A DNA stretch of 64,000 nt, taken from positions 2,323,001 through 2,387,000 of the forward strand of contig NZ_CP083746.1 in NCBI RefSeq assembly GCF_020151015.1, read 5' to 3'. The stretch comes from Pseudomonas sp. p1(2021b) (lineage in GTDB: Bacteria > Pseudomonadota > Gammaproteobacteria > Pseudomonadales > Pseudomonadaceae). Position numbers and translations under genes: made by a program. The notes under the pieces were generated by a model. The model had not been told where the DNA came from, ran no database searches, and saw nothing but the letters and a program-made list of their open reading frames with translations. Below, piece after piece: positions 36,232 to 44,954 of this stretch; positions within the stretch are counted from its first letter, which is position 1; each line of letters begins with the position of its first letter.

Positions 36232-37104
36232 CTATTGTTGTTTGCCCGCAGGCCACGAGGTGTAGCCGACGAACTCGTTATGTAGAGCGGCAGTTGCTTC
36301 CAAGCGTCTTTCAACATCAGGCCCCAGCTTCCTGCAGACCTCGTTGACCATCAGGTGCACCCACGACAGCATCGCCGAGGTGGATTCCCAGAAGAGATTG
36401 AATTCGGTGGGGATGCGAAACACCTCGTCGGCGTTGGCGTCGGCCCAGTCGCAGAAGGTGTCGGTCACCAAGGTGACCGGGATGCCGGCCTGGCGCGCCT
36501 TCTGGCACAGCTGCAGGGCATGGCGGGAATAGCGGCGCGCCTCGAACACCACCAGCGCGCTGTCCTCGGCGCGGCCGAGCAGCACTTCGCCGAAGTGCCC
36601 GGCGCTGCCGTCGACCAATTGCACGCCATCGCGCAGGTATTGCAGCAGGTGGCTCATGCACATGGCCACGCCGCGTTCGGTCTGGAAACCGGCGATGAAC
36701 ACCCGCGGCTTGGTCGCCAGGCGCTGGGCGACCTGTTGCCAGGCCTGGCCACGGCTGTATTCATGCACCCGGACCAACGCCGCGATCTCCAGCTCCAGGC
36801 TGCCGGAGCTCTCGCTGTCGTCCTGCCCCTGGCGGTATTCTTGCAGGCGATCACCCACCAGCCAGGGGCCATCGCCCAGGTCGCTCTGCAGGTCCTGCTT
36901 GAGTGCCTTGAGGTGGGCATAGCCCAGGGCGCGGCAGAAGCGGCCGACGCTGGACTCGCTGACGCCCAGCTTGGCGGCGATGCTCGCGGAGGTCTGGAAC
37001 GGCAGTTCATGGAGGTTGGCGAGCATGTAGCTGGCGATCTTGCGGCCCGAGGCTGCGGTGCTGTGCAGGCTGTTCTCGAGGCGTTGCTTGATCGGTTGGC
37101 TCAT
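36232..37104 (-). CDS. RpiR-family regulator of the D-lysine locus
   Basis: A 290-residue protein. The N-terminal HTH_6 (MSQPIKQRLENSLHST to GVSESSVGRFCRALGYAHLK) is joined to a SIS sugar-isomerase-like sensor domain (about 125-260, VFIAGFQTERGVAMCMSHLL). RpiR regulators usually sense a phosphorylated sugar, but Pseudomonas members near amino-acid genes have other ligands. The start has CGGAG before it. Divergent from dpkA, it most likely controls both the transporter operon and dpkA/amaC through the repeats at 37152-37186. Confidence 0.88.
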   Translation of the reverse strand: MSQPIKQRLENSLHSTAASGRKIASYMLANLHELPFQTSASIAAKLGVSESSVGRFCRALGYAHLKALKQDLQSDLGDGPWLVGDRLQEYRQGQDDSESSGSLELEIAALVRVHEYSRGQAWQQVAQRLATKPRVFIAGFQTERGVAMCMSHLLQYLRDGVQLVDGSAGHFGEVLLGRAEDSALVVFEARRYSRHALQLCQKARQAGIPVTLVTDTFCDWADANADEVFRIPTEFNLFWESTSAMLSWVHLMVNEVCRKLGPDVERRLEATAALHNEFVGYTSWPAGKQQ

Positions 37105-37151
37105 GGTCGGCTCCGGGTTGGGTGAGACGTGGGATAGAAGATGGATGTTTT

Positions 37152-37186
37152 CTGTCATCAAGTCAACAATTGACAGTTAGCTGTCA
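37152..37186. promoter_or_regulatory. operator candidate with repeated TGACAG/CTGTCA half-sites
   Basis: CTGTCA at 37152 and 37181 and TGACAG at 37171, with TGACAG-TTAG-CTGTCA forming an inverted repeat and GTCAACAATTGAC (37162-37174) a second one. The array sits in the gap between the divergent rpiR and dpkA genes. Confidence 0.6.
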
Positions 37187-37250
37187 TTCGCGGGACAGTT
37201 TTGCCATTGCTTACGCTGTAGCCATTCCAATTCCAAGAAAGGAGCTCCAG

Positions 37251-38276
37251 ATGTCCTCACCTTCCGCCAGCCCAGTCGTGCGCGTGCCTTTCGCCGAGCT
37301 GCAGGCGCTGCTGCAGCGAATCTTCCTGCATCACGGTTGCGCCGAGCCGGTCGCTGCCGTGCTGGCCTTCAACTGTGCCAGCGCGCAACGCGATGGCGCC
37401 CACAGCCATGGGGTGTTTCGTATCCCTGGCTACGTCTCGACCCTGGCCAGCGGCTGGGTCGATGGCCAGGCCATACCCCAGGTAAGCGATGTGGCACCGG
37501 GTTACGTGCGGGTCGATGCCGGTGGCGGCTTCGCCCAGCCGGCCCTGGCTGCGGCTCGGCCTTTGCTGGTCGAAAAAGCCCGAAGCGCCGGGATCGCGGT
37601 ACTGGCGATCCACAATTCGCACCATTTCGCGGCGCTCTGGCCGGATGTCGAGCCGTTCGCCGACGAAGGGCTGGTGGCCCTGAGCGTGGTCAACAGCATG
37701 ACCTGCGTGGTGCCGCACGGCGCGCGCAAGCCGTTGTTCGGCACCAACCCCATCGCCTTCGCTGCGCCTTGTGCCGGGCATGATCCGATCGTCTTCGACA
37801 TGGCCACCAGCGCCATGGCCCATGGCGACGTGCAGATCGCCGCGCGAGCCGGCGAGCAGTTGCCGCCGGGCATGGGCGTGGACGCCCAGGGCCAGCCCAC
37901 CTGCGACCCCAAGGCGATTCTGGAAGGCGGCGCTTTGCTGCCATTCGGCGGGCACAAGGGCTCGGCGCTGTCGATGATGGTCGAGCTGTTGGCCGCGGCG
38001 CTGACCGGCGGGCACTTCTCCTGGGAGTTCGACTGGTCCGGGCACCCGGGGGCGAAGACGCCGTGGACCGGGCAGTTGATCATCGTCATCGACCCGAGCA
38101 AGGCCGAAGGCGAGCGCTTCGCCCAGCGCAGCCGGGAGTTGGTGGAGCACATGCAGGCGGCGGGGCTGAGCCGCATGCCAGGGGAGCGCCGCTACCGCGA
38201 GCGGGAGCTGGCGCAGCGTGAAGGGGTGGCGTTGACCGAGCAGGAGTGGCAAGGGCTCAAGTCGTTGGTTGAGTGA
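37251..38276 (+). CDS. dpkA: delta1-piperideine-2-carboxylate/pyrroline-2-carboxylate reductase
   Basis: A 341-residue member of the malate/L-sulfolactate dehydrogenase-like Ldh2 family. Family motifs are RDGAHSHGVFRIPGYV, HHFAALWPDVEPF (the catalytic His), and GTNPIAFAAPC with FDMATSAMAHG. It reduces delta1-piperideine-2-carboxylate to L-pipecolate with NADPH in D-lysine catabolism. The ATG at 37251 follows AAGGAGCTCCAG. It is divergent from the RpiR gene and followed by amaC, the KT2440 arrangement. Confidence 0.9.
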   Translation: MSSPSASPVVRVPFAELQALLQRIFLHHGCAEPVAAVLAFNCASAQRDGAHSHGVFRIPGYVSTLASGWVDGQAIPQVSDVAPGYVRVDAGGGFAQPALAAARPLLVEKARSAGIAVLAIHNSHHFAALWPDVEPFADEGLVALSVVNSMTCVVPHGARKPLFGTNPIAFAAPCAGHDPIVFDMATSAMAHGDVQIAARAGEQLPPGMGVDAQGQPTCDPKAILEGGALLPFGGHKGSALSMMVELLAAALTGGHFSWEFDWSGHPGAKTPWTGQLIIVIDPSKAEGERFAQRSRELVEHMQAAGLSRMPGERRYRERELAQREGVALTEQEWQGLKSLVE

Positions 38277-38452
38277 TTCTGCGCAGGGCTTGAGGCGGGC
38301 GGTGGCTGTCGCGCCAAACGCCAACTGCCCCAGCAGGGTCGTGCAAGGCTGCATTGACACCCTTGCACATCAGTGATGTTCCTCCAGCGCCACTGCAGGT
38401 ATCCTCGCAGGCAGCATTCCCCGAACTGTCCTGATCCAAGGAGCTGTGCGCT

Positions 38453-39652
38453 GTGTTCAAACATGTCGATGCCTATGCCGGCGACCCGATTCTCTCGCTG
38501 ATGGAGACCTTCAAGGCCGATCCCCGTGCCGACAAGGTCAACCTGAGTATCGGCCTGTACTACGACGAAGCCGGCGTAGTGCCGCAACTGGCGGCGGTGG
38601 GCGAGGTGGAGAAGCGCCTGGCCGACCAGCCCCACGAAGCCTCGCTGTACCTGCCCATGGAAGGCCTGGCCAGCTACCGCCAGGCGATCCAGGCACTGCT
38701 GTTCGGCGCCGACCACCCAGCCGTCACTGGCGGTCGCGTGGCCACCGTGCAGACCGTCGGCGGTTCCGGTGCGCTGAAGGTCGGTGCCGACTTCCTCAAG
38801 CGCTACTTCCCGCAGTCGCAGGTCTGGGTCAGCAACCCGACCTGGGACAACCACCGCGCCATCTTCGAAGGTGCAGGCTTCCAGGTCCACACCTACCCGT
38901 ATTTCGACGCAGCCAGCCGTGGCCTGGACTTCGCCGGCATGCTCGGCGCGCTGCAGGCGCTGGAGCCGAACAGCATCGTCCTGCTGCACCCGTGCTGCCA
39001 CAACCCCACCGGCGTCGACCTGGACCAGGGTCAATGGCAACAGGTGGTCGAGGTGGTCAAGGCGCGTCAGCTGATCCCGTTCCTCGACATCGCCTACCAG
39101 GGCTTCGGCGAAGGCCTGGTGGAAGACGCCTACGCCATTCGTGAAATGGCCCGTGCCGGCGTGCCGTGCCTGGTGAGCAATTCGTTCTCGAAGATCTTCT
39201 CGCTGTACGGCGAGCGGGTAGGGGGCTTGTCGGTGGTCTGCGACGACGAGGCCACCGCCCAGAGCGTGCTCGGCCAGCTCAAGGCCACCGTGCGTCGCAA
39301 CTATTCCAGCCCACCCTGCCACGGCGCCCAGCTGGTGGCCGGCGTGCTGGGCGATGCCGGCCTCAACGCCCAATGGGTGGCGGAAGTCGAAGTGATGCGC
39401 AAGCGCATCCTCGAGATGCGCCAGGGCCTGGTGGACCTGCTCGGCGAGCTGCTGCCAGGTCAGGACTTCCAGTTCTTCCTGCGTCAGCGCGGCATGTTCA
39501 GCTACACAGGCTTCAGCGTCGCCCAGGTGCGCCGCCTGCGTGACGAGTTCGGTGTGTACCTGATCGACAGCGGCCGGGTGTGCATGTCCGGGCTGCGCCC
39601 GGCCAACCTGCGTCGCGTGGCCGAGGCCTTCGCAGCCGTGCAGCAAGGCTGA
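38453..39652 (+). CDS. amaC: aminotransferase AmaC (aspartate/aromatic class I)
   Basis: A 399-residue PLP enzyme. [19 protein letters not shown] is the class I aromatic/aspartate aminotransferase lead, [11 protein letters not shown] binds PLP, and the lysine is in [16 protein letters not shown]. It starts with GTG at 38453, nine bases after AAGGAG. In P. putida AmaC is assigned to D-lysine transamination, giving the same cyclic imine that DpkA reduces. It is about 175 bases after dpkA, with possible own promoter. Confidence 0.9.
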   Translation: MFKHVDAYAGDPILSLMETFKADPRADKVNLSIGLYYDEAGVVPQLAAVGEVEKRLADQPHEASLYLPMEGLASYRQAIQALLFGADHPAVTGGRVATVQTVGGSGALKVGADFLKRYFPQSQVWVSNPTWDNHRAIFEGAGFQVHTYPYFDAASRGLDFAGMLGALQALEPNSIVLLHPCCHNPTGVDLDQGQWQQVVEVVKARQLIPFLDIAYQGFGEGLVEDAYAIREMARAGVPCLVSNSFSKIFSLYGERVGGLSVVCDDEATAQSVLGQLKATVRRNYSSPPCHGAQLVAGVLGDAGLNAQWVAEVEVMRKRILEMRQGLVDLLGELLPGQDFQFFLRQRGMFSYTGFSVAQVRRLRDEFGVYLIDSGRVCMSGLRPANLRRVAEAFAAVQQG

Positions 39653-39661
39653 GCCGCGCCA

Positions 39662-39730
39662 GGGCACCTTCACGGTGCCCGACAGGTTGATCGTCTGGAA
39701 CAAGGGGGCTGCAGGTCAGGCCCCTTGTTC
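39662..39730. terminator. bidirectional terminator hairpins after amaC
   Basis: GGGCACC-TTCA-CGGTGCCC right after the amaC stop, and GAACAAGGGG (39698-39707) paired with CCCCTTGTTC (39721-39730) at the convergent end with the DUF899 gene. The second stem reads as an intrinsic terminator in both directions. Confidence 0.75.
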
Positions 39731-40457
39731 ATTCATGGCAGCAATGCCCCGCCTGGGCGCTCGCCGCATAGCGGTCATGGTGGCGCACCCAGTCCATGGT
39801 GCCTTCCTCGTTACGCCCCAGCGGCGCGACATCGAGGAAGTTGTACGCCCCCACCAGGATGTCCAGCCCCCGGGCATAGGTGGAATAGGTGTGGTACACC
39901 TCGCCGTCGCTATCCCGATAGAACGCGCTCAGCCCCGGCAGCTCCCGCTCGTTGCCGGTATAGGGCTCGTAGTTGTAGTGCGCGGAGCCGTCGGTGGCCA
40001 TGCGTACGCCGAAGTCCTCGTTGAAACGGCTGCCATTTGACGAAAACCAGGGGAAGCGCCAGCCCATGCGCCGGCGAAAATCCTGGAACTGGGCATAGGG
40101 CGCCTGCGATACCGCCACCAGCGATACATCGTGATGCGCCAGGTGCAGGTTGGCCCCGTCGAAATGATCGGCCAGGAACGAACATCCCGGGCAGCCTTCG
40201 CTCCAGCCCTCGGCGAACATGAAGTGATAGACCAGCAGCTGGCTGCGCCCGGCGAACAGCTCGGCCAACGCCAATTCACCTTCCGGCCCCTGGAAACGGT
40301 AGGCCTGCTCGACCTTCACCCAAGGCAAGGCTCGCCGGGCCGCGGCGAGTTCGTCACGCTGGTGGGTGAAGGCCTTCTCGTGCAGCCACAACTGGCGCCG
40401 TGCGGCGAGCCACTGGCTGCGGCTGACCACCTCGTGGTCGATTGGGGAATTGCTCAT
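39729..40457 (-). CDS. DUF899-family thioredoxin-like protein
   Basis: A 242-residue protein. VYHFMFAEGWSEGCPGCSFLADHF holds the CPGC pair of this thioredoxin-fold family, and FRRRMGWRFPWFSSNGSRFNEDFGV is the second conserved block. Function is unknown; an oxidoreductase or peroxiredoxin-like role is guessed from the CxxC. The start at 40457 is preferred over an ATG five codons upstream. It converges with amaC. Confidence 0.88.
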   Translation of the reverse strand: MSNSPIDHEVVSRSQWLAARRQLWLHEKAFTHQRDELAAARRALPWVKVEQAYRFQGPEGELALAELFAGRSQLLVYHFMFAEGWSEGCPGCSFLADHFDGANLHLAHHDVSLVAVSQAPYAQFQDFRRRMGWRFPWFSSNGSRFNEDFGVRMATDGSAHYNYEPYTGNERELPGLSAFYRDSDGEVYHTYSTYARGLDILVGAYNFLDVAPLGRNEEGTMDWVRHHDRYAASAQAGHCCHE

Positions 40458-40954
40458 GGTGGCTGACTCCAATGGGGGGATTCAGCTATTGGTCGAGCGG
40501 CGAGGGGTGTGATCGACAGGTCGGACCTAATAGGCGACGAACGGGCGCCATAAATAAAAACTCAGATGCCTGCTAGCCAATAACGCGGTGTGGAACACTT
40601 ATCCGCCCTGACGGGCTCGGATGATTGGGCATTGCGTAGGGATGGAAGTTATAGCTTCCCTCTTTATGAACTAGTCGAATGTTTATTGGTTGGCTGAGGG
40701 TTTTAATGTTTTCCTGCGCCTCAATGAGTTGGGTGTTTTAAATTGGAAGTGGCATTTTTAATGCGGTTCGGGAGGGCTGTGCATAAGGTTTAGTTGTTCT
40801 GGAGGGGGACTACTTGATTATAGGAAATTTCGCTTATTGCGTTTCGGTGGGCGGCGCTTACTATGAGGTGGTGCATTAAGGGACGACCCATTGCGGCGCA
40901 TAGCCACTAGCATCTGTTTTTGCGGTTTCTGTCTGCTTACGGAACTTCTTTAAA
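40458..40954. other. AT-rich intergenic region, about 500 bases
   Basis: No gene seen. Base composition is clearly more AT-rich than the surroundings (for example 40660-40760 and 40790-40850). It contains promoters for the divergent DUF899 and efflux-pump genes at its ends, but no specific operator is recognisable and no regulator gene accompanies the pump. Confidence 0.6.
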
Positions 40955-42484
40955 ATGTCATCGACAACTAAAGCAAGACAATGGCCACGCTCCAAACGCT
41001 GGTTGGGGCTGGCAGTATTAATGTTGCCGGTACTACTGGTGACGGTAGATAACACGATCCTGGGGTTCGCGCTGCCTAAAATTGCCGAAGCATTACATCC
41101 CAGCGCCAGCCAGCAATTGTGGATGATCGATGCCTACTCGTTGGTTCTGGCCGGGCTGCTGGTATCCATGGGCAGCCTGGGGGACCGGATAGGTCATCGT
41201 AAATTGCTGCTGGTCGGCTCATTGGGTTTTGCCATCATCTCCACCATGACGGCCTATTCCAGTACTGCCATGCAGTTGATCGGTGGGCGGGCCTGCATGG
41301 GGATCTTTGGCGCTATGCTGATGCCTTCGACATTGGCACTAATCCGCTCGGTTTTCGAGGACCGGGAAGAGCGGCGCCTGGCTGTTGCCATCTGGGCAAC
41401 CACCCTTACGGTGGGTTCGGCACTCGGTCCTTTGATCGGAGGTGTGCTGCTGGAGTTTTTCAATTGGGGAGCGATCTTCCTATTGGCAGTGCCCATACTG
41501 CTGCCGCTGCTGATCCTCGGGCCATGGTTGCTGCCTGAGTCGGAACCGGATGCGTCGGGGCCTCTCGATCCTTCGAGCATCCTGCAATCCATGATCGCGC
41601 TAGGGGCGCTGGTCTACGGCATCAAGCATGTAGCCAGCGAAGGTGTAGACGGTCTGGCCACGGCAGCCTTTGTCATCGGCATGGCAAGCGGCTGGCTGTT
41701 CGTGCGGCGTCAGTTGAAGCTGGCGGTTCCCTTGATGGACCTGACGCTGTTTCGCAATAAGACCTTCAGTGGTTCTGTCGTCATCAATTTGATGAGTTTG
41801 GCCTTCTTGGTTGGCTTTGTCTTTTTCGCCACGCAGTTCTTGCAAATCGTTCTGCGTATGTCAGCGCTCAATGCCAGCCTGGTATTGGTGCCTGGGCAAG
41901 TTCTGGCAATTATCGTAGGGATGCTGGTGGTACCGATTGCCCAGCGGGTTTCGGTGCCTGTATTGGTGCCCATTCTCCTCGCGTTTACCGGCGCCGCGTT
42001 TTTACTGGTTGCCAGCCTTGGCAGCAGTCTGACGGTCGTGACTGTCGCCTTTGCCTTATTGAATATTGGCGTGGGAGCAATTGCCACGGTGTCCAATGAC
42101 GTAATCCTGTCGGCGGCCCCACCCGCCAAGGCAGGCGCCGCATCAGCCATCAGTGAAACCGCCTATGAAGTGGGGGTGGTGCTGGGGACAGCGGTGTTGG
42201 GCGGCTTGGTGACCGCCTACTATCGTGGCACGTTACATTTGCCGGCGTTCCTTACACCCATACAAGAGCGTCTTGCCAGCGAAACGCTAGCCGGCGCTCA
42301 TACCGTGGCGGCTGCGCTGACGGGCGATCAGGCAAGCGAGCTGATGAGCATCGCCGCGAACGCATTTGAAAGGGGCATTGGTGTGATGTCATGGGTGACC
42401 TTCGCCCTGGCAGTGATAGCCATTGCCATTGCCCGTTGGACGCTGGGAGTGAGCCAGGCGGATTCTTGGTCAGAATCGGGTTAA
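40955..42484 (+). CDS. MFS multidrug efflux pump, DHA2 (SmvA/QacA-like) family
   Basis: A 509-residue protein with 14 membrane segments. Motif D1 LPVLLVTVDNTILGFALPKIAEAL and motif A GSLGDRIGHRKLLLVG are typical of the DHA2 drug:H+ antiporters; ACMGIFGAMLMPSTLALIRSVF and ALGPLIGGVLLEFFNWGAIFLLAVP (motif C) support this. SmvA-type pumps export cationic biocides. The upstream DNA is AT-rich and no TetR regulator is adjacent, so the gene could be acquired. It converges with the fnr-like gene. Confidence 0.9.
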   Translation: MSSTTKARQWPRSKRWLGLAVLMLPVLLVTVDNTILGFALPKIAEALHPSASQQLWMIDAYSLVLAGLLVSMGSLGDRIGHRKLLLVGSLGFAIISTMTAYSSTAMQLIGGRACMGIFGAMLMPSTLALIRSVFEDREERRLAVAIWATTLTVGSALGPLIGGVLLEFFNWGAIFLLAVPILLPLLILGPWLLPESEPDASGPLDPSSILQSMIALGALVYGIKHVASEGVDGLATAAFVIGMASGWLFVRRQLKLAVPLMDLTLFRNKTFSGSVVINLMSLAFLVGFVFFATQFLQIVLRMSALNASLVLVPGQVLAIIVGMLVVPIAQRVSVPVLVPILLAFTGAAFLLVASLGSSLTVVTVAFALLNIGVGAIATVSNDVILSAAPPAKAGAASAISETAYEVGVVLGTAVLGGLVTAYYRGTLHLPAFLTPIQERLASETLAGAHTVAAALTGDQASELMSIAANAFERGIGVMSWVTFALAVIAIAIARWTLGVSQADSWSESG

Positions 42485-42535
42485 TGGAACAACTTGACGG
42501 CAGTACGTTGGCGCCGTGGCCGTTGTTCACTGTCT

Positions 42536-43357
42536 CTAGCATGGCGCCTTCAGGGGGGCCTTGCGTTCGCGTTCGCCATCGCCGCTGCCGTGCTCGAGTG
42601 CCAGCAGCATTTGCATGTCGAGGATTTCCACGAGCCTTCCGCGCAAGTTGACGATACCCAGCCCCCGCAAACGGGCCATGGAACGGCATACGGTTTCCAG
42701 GCGCAAACCCAGGTATGACGCCATGTCCTCCCGGGACATGCGCAGCATGAAGCCATGGGCGGAGTAGCCTCGGCTGACAAAGCACCTGGACAATCCGACC
42801 AGGAAGCTGGCCAGCCGCTCTTCGGCGGTGAGGTTGCAGAGCATCAGCACGCGTTCGTGTTCGCGAACAATTTCCTTGCTCATCAAACGATTCAGGCTTT
42901 GCTGCAGGACGGGAAAGTCGTGCGCCAGTGTTTGTAGCCGGCGATAGGAGACAGGGCAGACTTCGCTGTCTTCCAGGGCAATGGCATCGCATACATGGTG
43001 TTCAGTGGCGATGGCATCGAGCCCAAGCACGTCGCCCGGCATCCAGAAGTTGATCACCACGCCCTGGCCTTCGGCTGTGTTCAGGCTGGTCTTGAAGCTG
43101 CCGCAGCGAATAGCGTAAAGCATGCTCAACGGGTCGTTGGCATTAAAAAGCGGGGCTCCTTTTCGAATGCGAAGGCGAGGGCCGATCAACGTACCGAGGC
43201 ACGTGGTGTCATGTACGGGCAAGCCGGTGGGCAGGCACAGGCCGCTGACACGGCAGTCGTTGCACAGAGGGGAGGCGGGCCTCAGATGAATCGGGTTTGC
43301 CCGACACGCCGGTTCAGGCGTGTCGAGCAGGGTGACCTTCAGTTGTCCGGACATCAT
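42536..43357 (-). CDS. CRP/FNR-family oxygen-sensing regulator 1
   Basis: A 273-residue FNR-type protein. The Fe-S ligands are C32, C35 and C41 (CxxCx5C) and C134 in EDSEVCPVS. The cNMP-like sensor domain spans about 50-165 and the HTH about 170-250. The recognition helix reads LRLETVCRSMARL: the Glu and Arg contacts are kept but the usual Ser is Cys (C224). The start overlaps the stop of the small upstream gene (TGATG) behind GGAGG. It is downstream of adh and likely in its operon, hence autoregulated through the box at 44822. Confidence 0.9.
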   Translation of the reverse strand: MMSGQLKVTLLDTPEPACRANPIHLRPASPLCNDCRVSGLCLPTGLPVHDTTCLGTLIGPRLRIRKGAPLFNANDPLSMLYAIRCGSFKTSLNTAEGQGVVINFWMPGDVLGLDAIATEHHVCDAIALEDSEVCPVSYRRLQTLAHDFPVLQQSLNRLMSKEIVREHERVLMLCNLTAEERLASFLVGLSRCFVSRGYSAHGFMLRMSREDMASYLGLRLETVCRSMARLRGLGIVNLRGRLVEILDMQMLLALEHGSGDGERERKAPLKAPC

Positions 43358-43605
43358 CAGGCCTCCTTCGCGAATCTCAGGTCGGCACTGGCGGCAACGC
43401 TGCCCTTGGCCCTGTTCATATTGGCCGACCGCTCGCGTGATGGCCGGTTCGCGAGCATGTCAAGCGAGTGGGGGGCGTTGAGCCTGGATGTCAGCCGCTC
43501 GACAAACTGTTCAGCCTCCGCACACGTGTTGAAACTTACCCGACAGTCATCCAGGCGGACCCACCAGCGATCCTGTTCGGTGTTCTTCTCGACGTAGACG
43601 TTCAT
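43357..43605 (-). CDS. small hypothetical protein coupled to the FNR-like gene
   Basis: An 82-residue soluble protein beginning MNVYVEKNTEQDRWWVRLDDCRVSF. The first 45 residues look like a compact beta-rich domain with FNTCAEAEQFVERL, similar in style to DUF2188-like proteins; the tail is basic. Its stop overlaps the FNR-like start. The GGGAGCC upstream is a possible ribosome site. Role unknown; position suggests co-regulation with the oxygen regulator. Confidence 0.68.
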   Translation of the reverse strand: MNVYVEKNTEQDRWWVRLDDCRVSFNTCAEAEQFVERLTSRLNAPHSLDMLANRPSRERSANMNRAKGSVAASADLRFAKEA

Positions 43606-43676
43606 GGGAGCCTCCAAGAGCATGCATGAGCAAGACAACTGAAAGTGAGGCGTCCCTGCCGGTAGCGGGGTGTAAC

Positions 43677-44750
43677 TCAGGGCGTGATAGCCACTTTCAT
43701 TACACCGTCACGCTGGTTGGCGAACAATTCGTAAGCGGCTTCGATGTCATCGAGACGGAACCTGTGCGTGACCAGCGGTGAAACATCGACCCGGCCGCTC
43801 ACGACGACCTCCATTAGCCTGCGCATGCGTTCTTTGCCGCCAGGGCACAATGTGGTCACGATGCGGTAGTCGCCCAAGCCCGCGGCGAATGCGCCCAGGG
43901 GGATGCGCAGGTCTGCGCTGTAGACGCCCAGGCTCGACAAGGTACCGCCCGGGCGCAGTACGCGCAGTGCCCATTCGAAAGTGGCCTGGGTGCCCAAGGC
44001 CTCGATCGCGACATCCACGCCACGGCCATCGGTAAGTGCCATGATCTGTTCCACCACGTCACCTTGCTTGAAGTCGACCACATAGTCGGCGCCAAGCCGG
44101 CGAGCGACGCTGATCCGCGCGGCCACCGTGTCGACCCCGATGATGGTGGTCGCGCCCAGCAACCTGGCACCGGCGACCGCGCATAACCCTATCGGGCCCA
44201 GAGCGAACACGGCGACGGTATCGCCGACGGTCACGCCACCACGCTCCGCGCCGGAAAAGCCGGTGGACATGATGTCAGGGCACATCAGCACCTGTTCGTC
44301 GCTGAGCTGGTCGGGGATAGGGGAGAGGTTGACCATCGCATCCGGCACTCGAACGTATTCGGCCTGGCAGCCATCGATGATGTTGCCGAACTTCCAGCCA
44401 CCGATGGCCTTGAAACCATGAAGGGTGCCGGCGCCGTCCTGGGAGGCGCAACCGCACAGGCAGGCGTTGCTATGGCCACTGGGCGTGATGGCCCCGGCGA
44501 TGACCCGTTGGCCTTCCTGCAGGCCCTGGACCTGTGAGCCAAGCTTTTCGATCACGCCCACGGGTTCGTGACCCAAGGTCAGGCCCTTGGCCACCGGATA
44601 TTCGCCGCGCAGGATGTGTACATCGGTGCCACAGATAGTCGTGGTGGTAACGCGAACCAATGCATCCAGAGGGCCAATGTCGGGGATGGGTTTGTCATCC
44701 AGTACGATGCGGTTCTTATCGAAGAATACCGCCGCTTTCATGAGCGCCAT
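43677..44750 (-). CDS. NADP-type secondary alcohol dehydrogenase (zinc MDR)
   Basis: A 357-residue medium-chain dehydrogenase. Catalytic zinc ligands are C40 (TTTICGTDVH), H61 with E62 (LGHEPVG), and D158 (CPDIMSTGFSGAE). The four-Cys structural zinc lobe is replaced by SNACLCGCASQDG, as in Thermoanaerobacter/clostridial secondary ADHs. The Rossmann motif is VAVFALGPIGLCAVAGARLLG. It interconverts secondary alcohols or aldehydes with NAD(P)H, plausibly reoxidising cofactor under low oxygen. ATG 44750 follows GGAGG. An FNR box lies 72 bases upstream. Confidence 0.9.
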   Translation of the reverse strand: MALMKAAVFFDKNRIVLDDKPIPDIGPLDALVRVTTTTICGTDVHILRGEYPVAKGLTLGHEPVGVIEKLGSQVQGLQEGQRVIAGAITPSGHSNACLCGCASQDGAGTLHGFKAIGGWKFGNIIDGCQAEYVRVPDAMVNLSPIPDQLSDEQVLMCPDIMSTGFSGAERGGVTVGDTVAVFALGPIGLCAVAGARLLGATTIIGVDTVAARISVARRLGADYVVDFKQGDVVEQIMALTDGRGVDVAIEALGTQATFEWALRVLRPGGTLSSLGVYSADLRIPLGAFAAGLGDYRIVTTLCPGGKERMRRLMEVVVSGRVDVSPLVTHRFRLDDIEAAYELFANQRDGVMKVAITP

Positions 44751-44821
44751 GACACGCCTCCGGGGCATTGCGCGGTGTGTTGTTCATGTGAACTAGCGTG
44801 CGCCGGATACACATCGAAACT

Positions 44822-44835
44822 TTGATCCGCATCAA
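44822..44835. promoter_or_regulatory. FNR/Anr box, perfect
   Basis: TTGATCCGCATCAA matches the FNR consensus TTGAT-N4-ATCAA at every position. It lies in the divergent gap, 72 bases before adh and 120 bases before the universal stress protein gene. Confidence 0.85.
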
Positions 44836-44880
44836 GTTAACGAGCTGTCGTCGCAGCCGTTTGTCCGTGGGGCGCATCAG

Positions 44881-44894
44881 TTGACAAACATCAA
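44881..44894 (+). promoter_or_regulatory. FNR/Anr box upstream of the USP gene
   Basis: TTGACAAACATCAA has the Pseudomonas Anr form TTGAC-N4-ATCAA. Centred 67 bases before the ATG at 44955, it would be at about -41 of a promoter starting near 44929. Confidence 0.85.
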
Positions 44895-44954
44895 GTCAGG
44901 CAGGCGCTTGTGGCCGATGATCGAGGCACGCTCCCCCACCTAAAGAGGTGTGTC

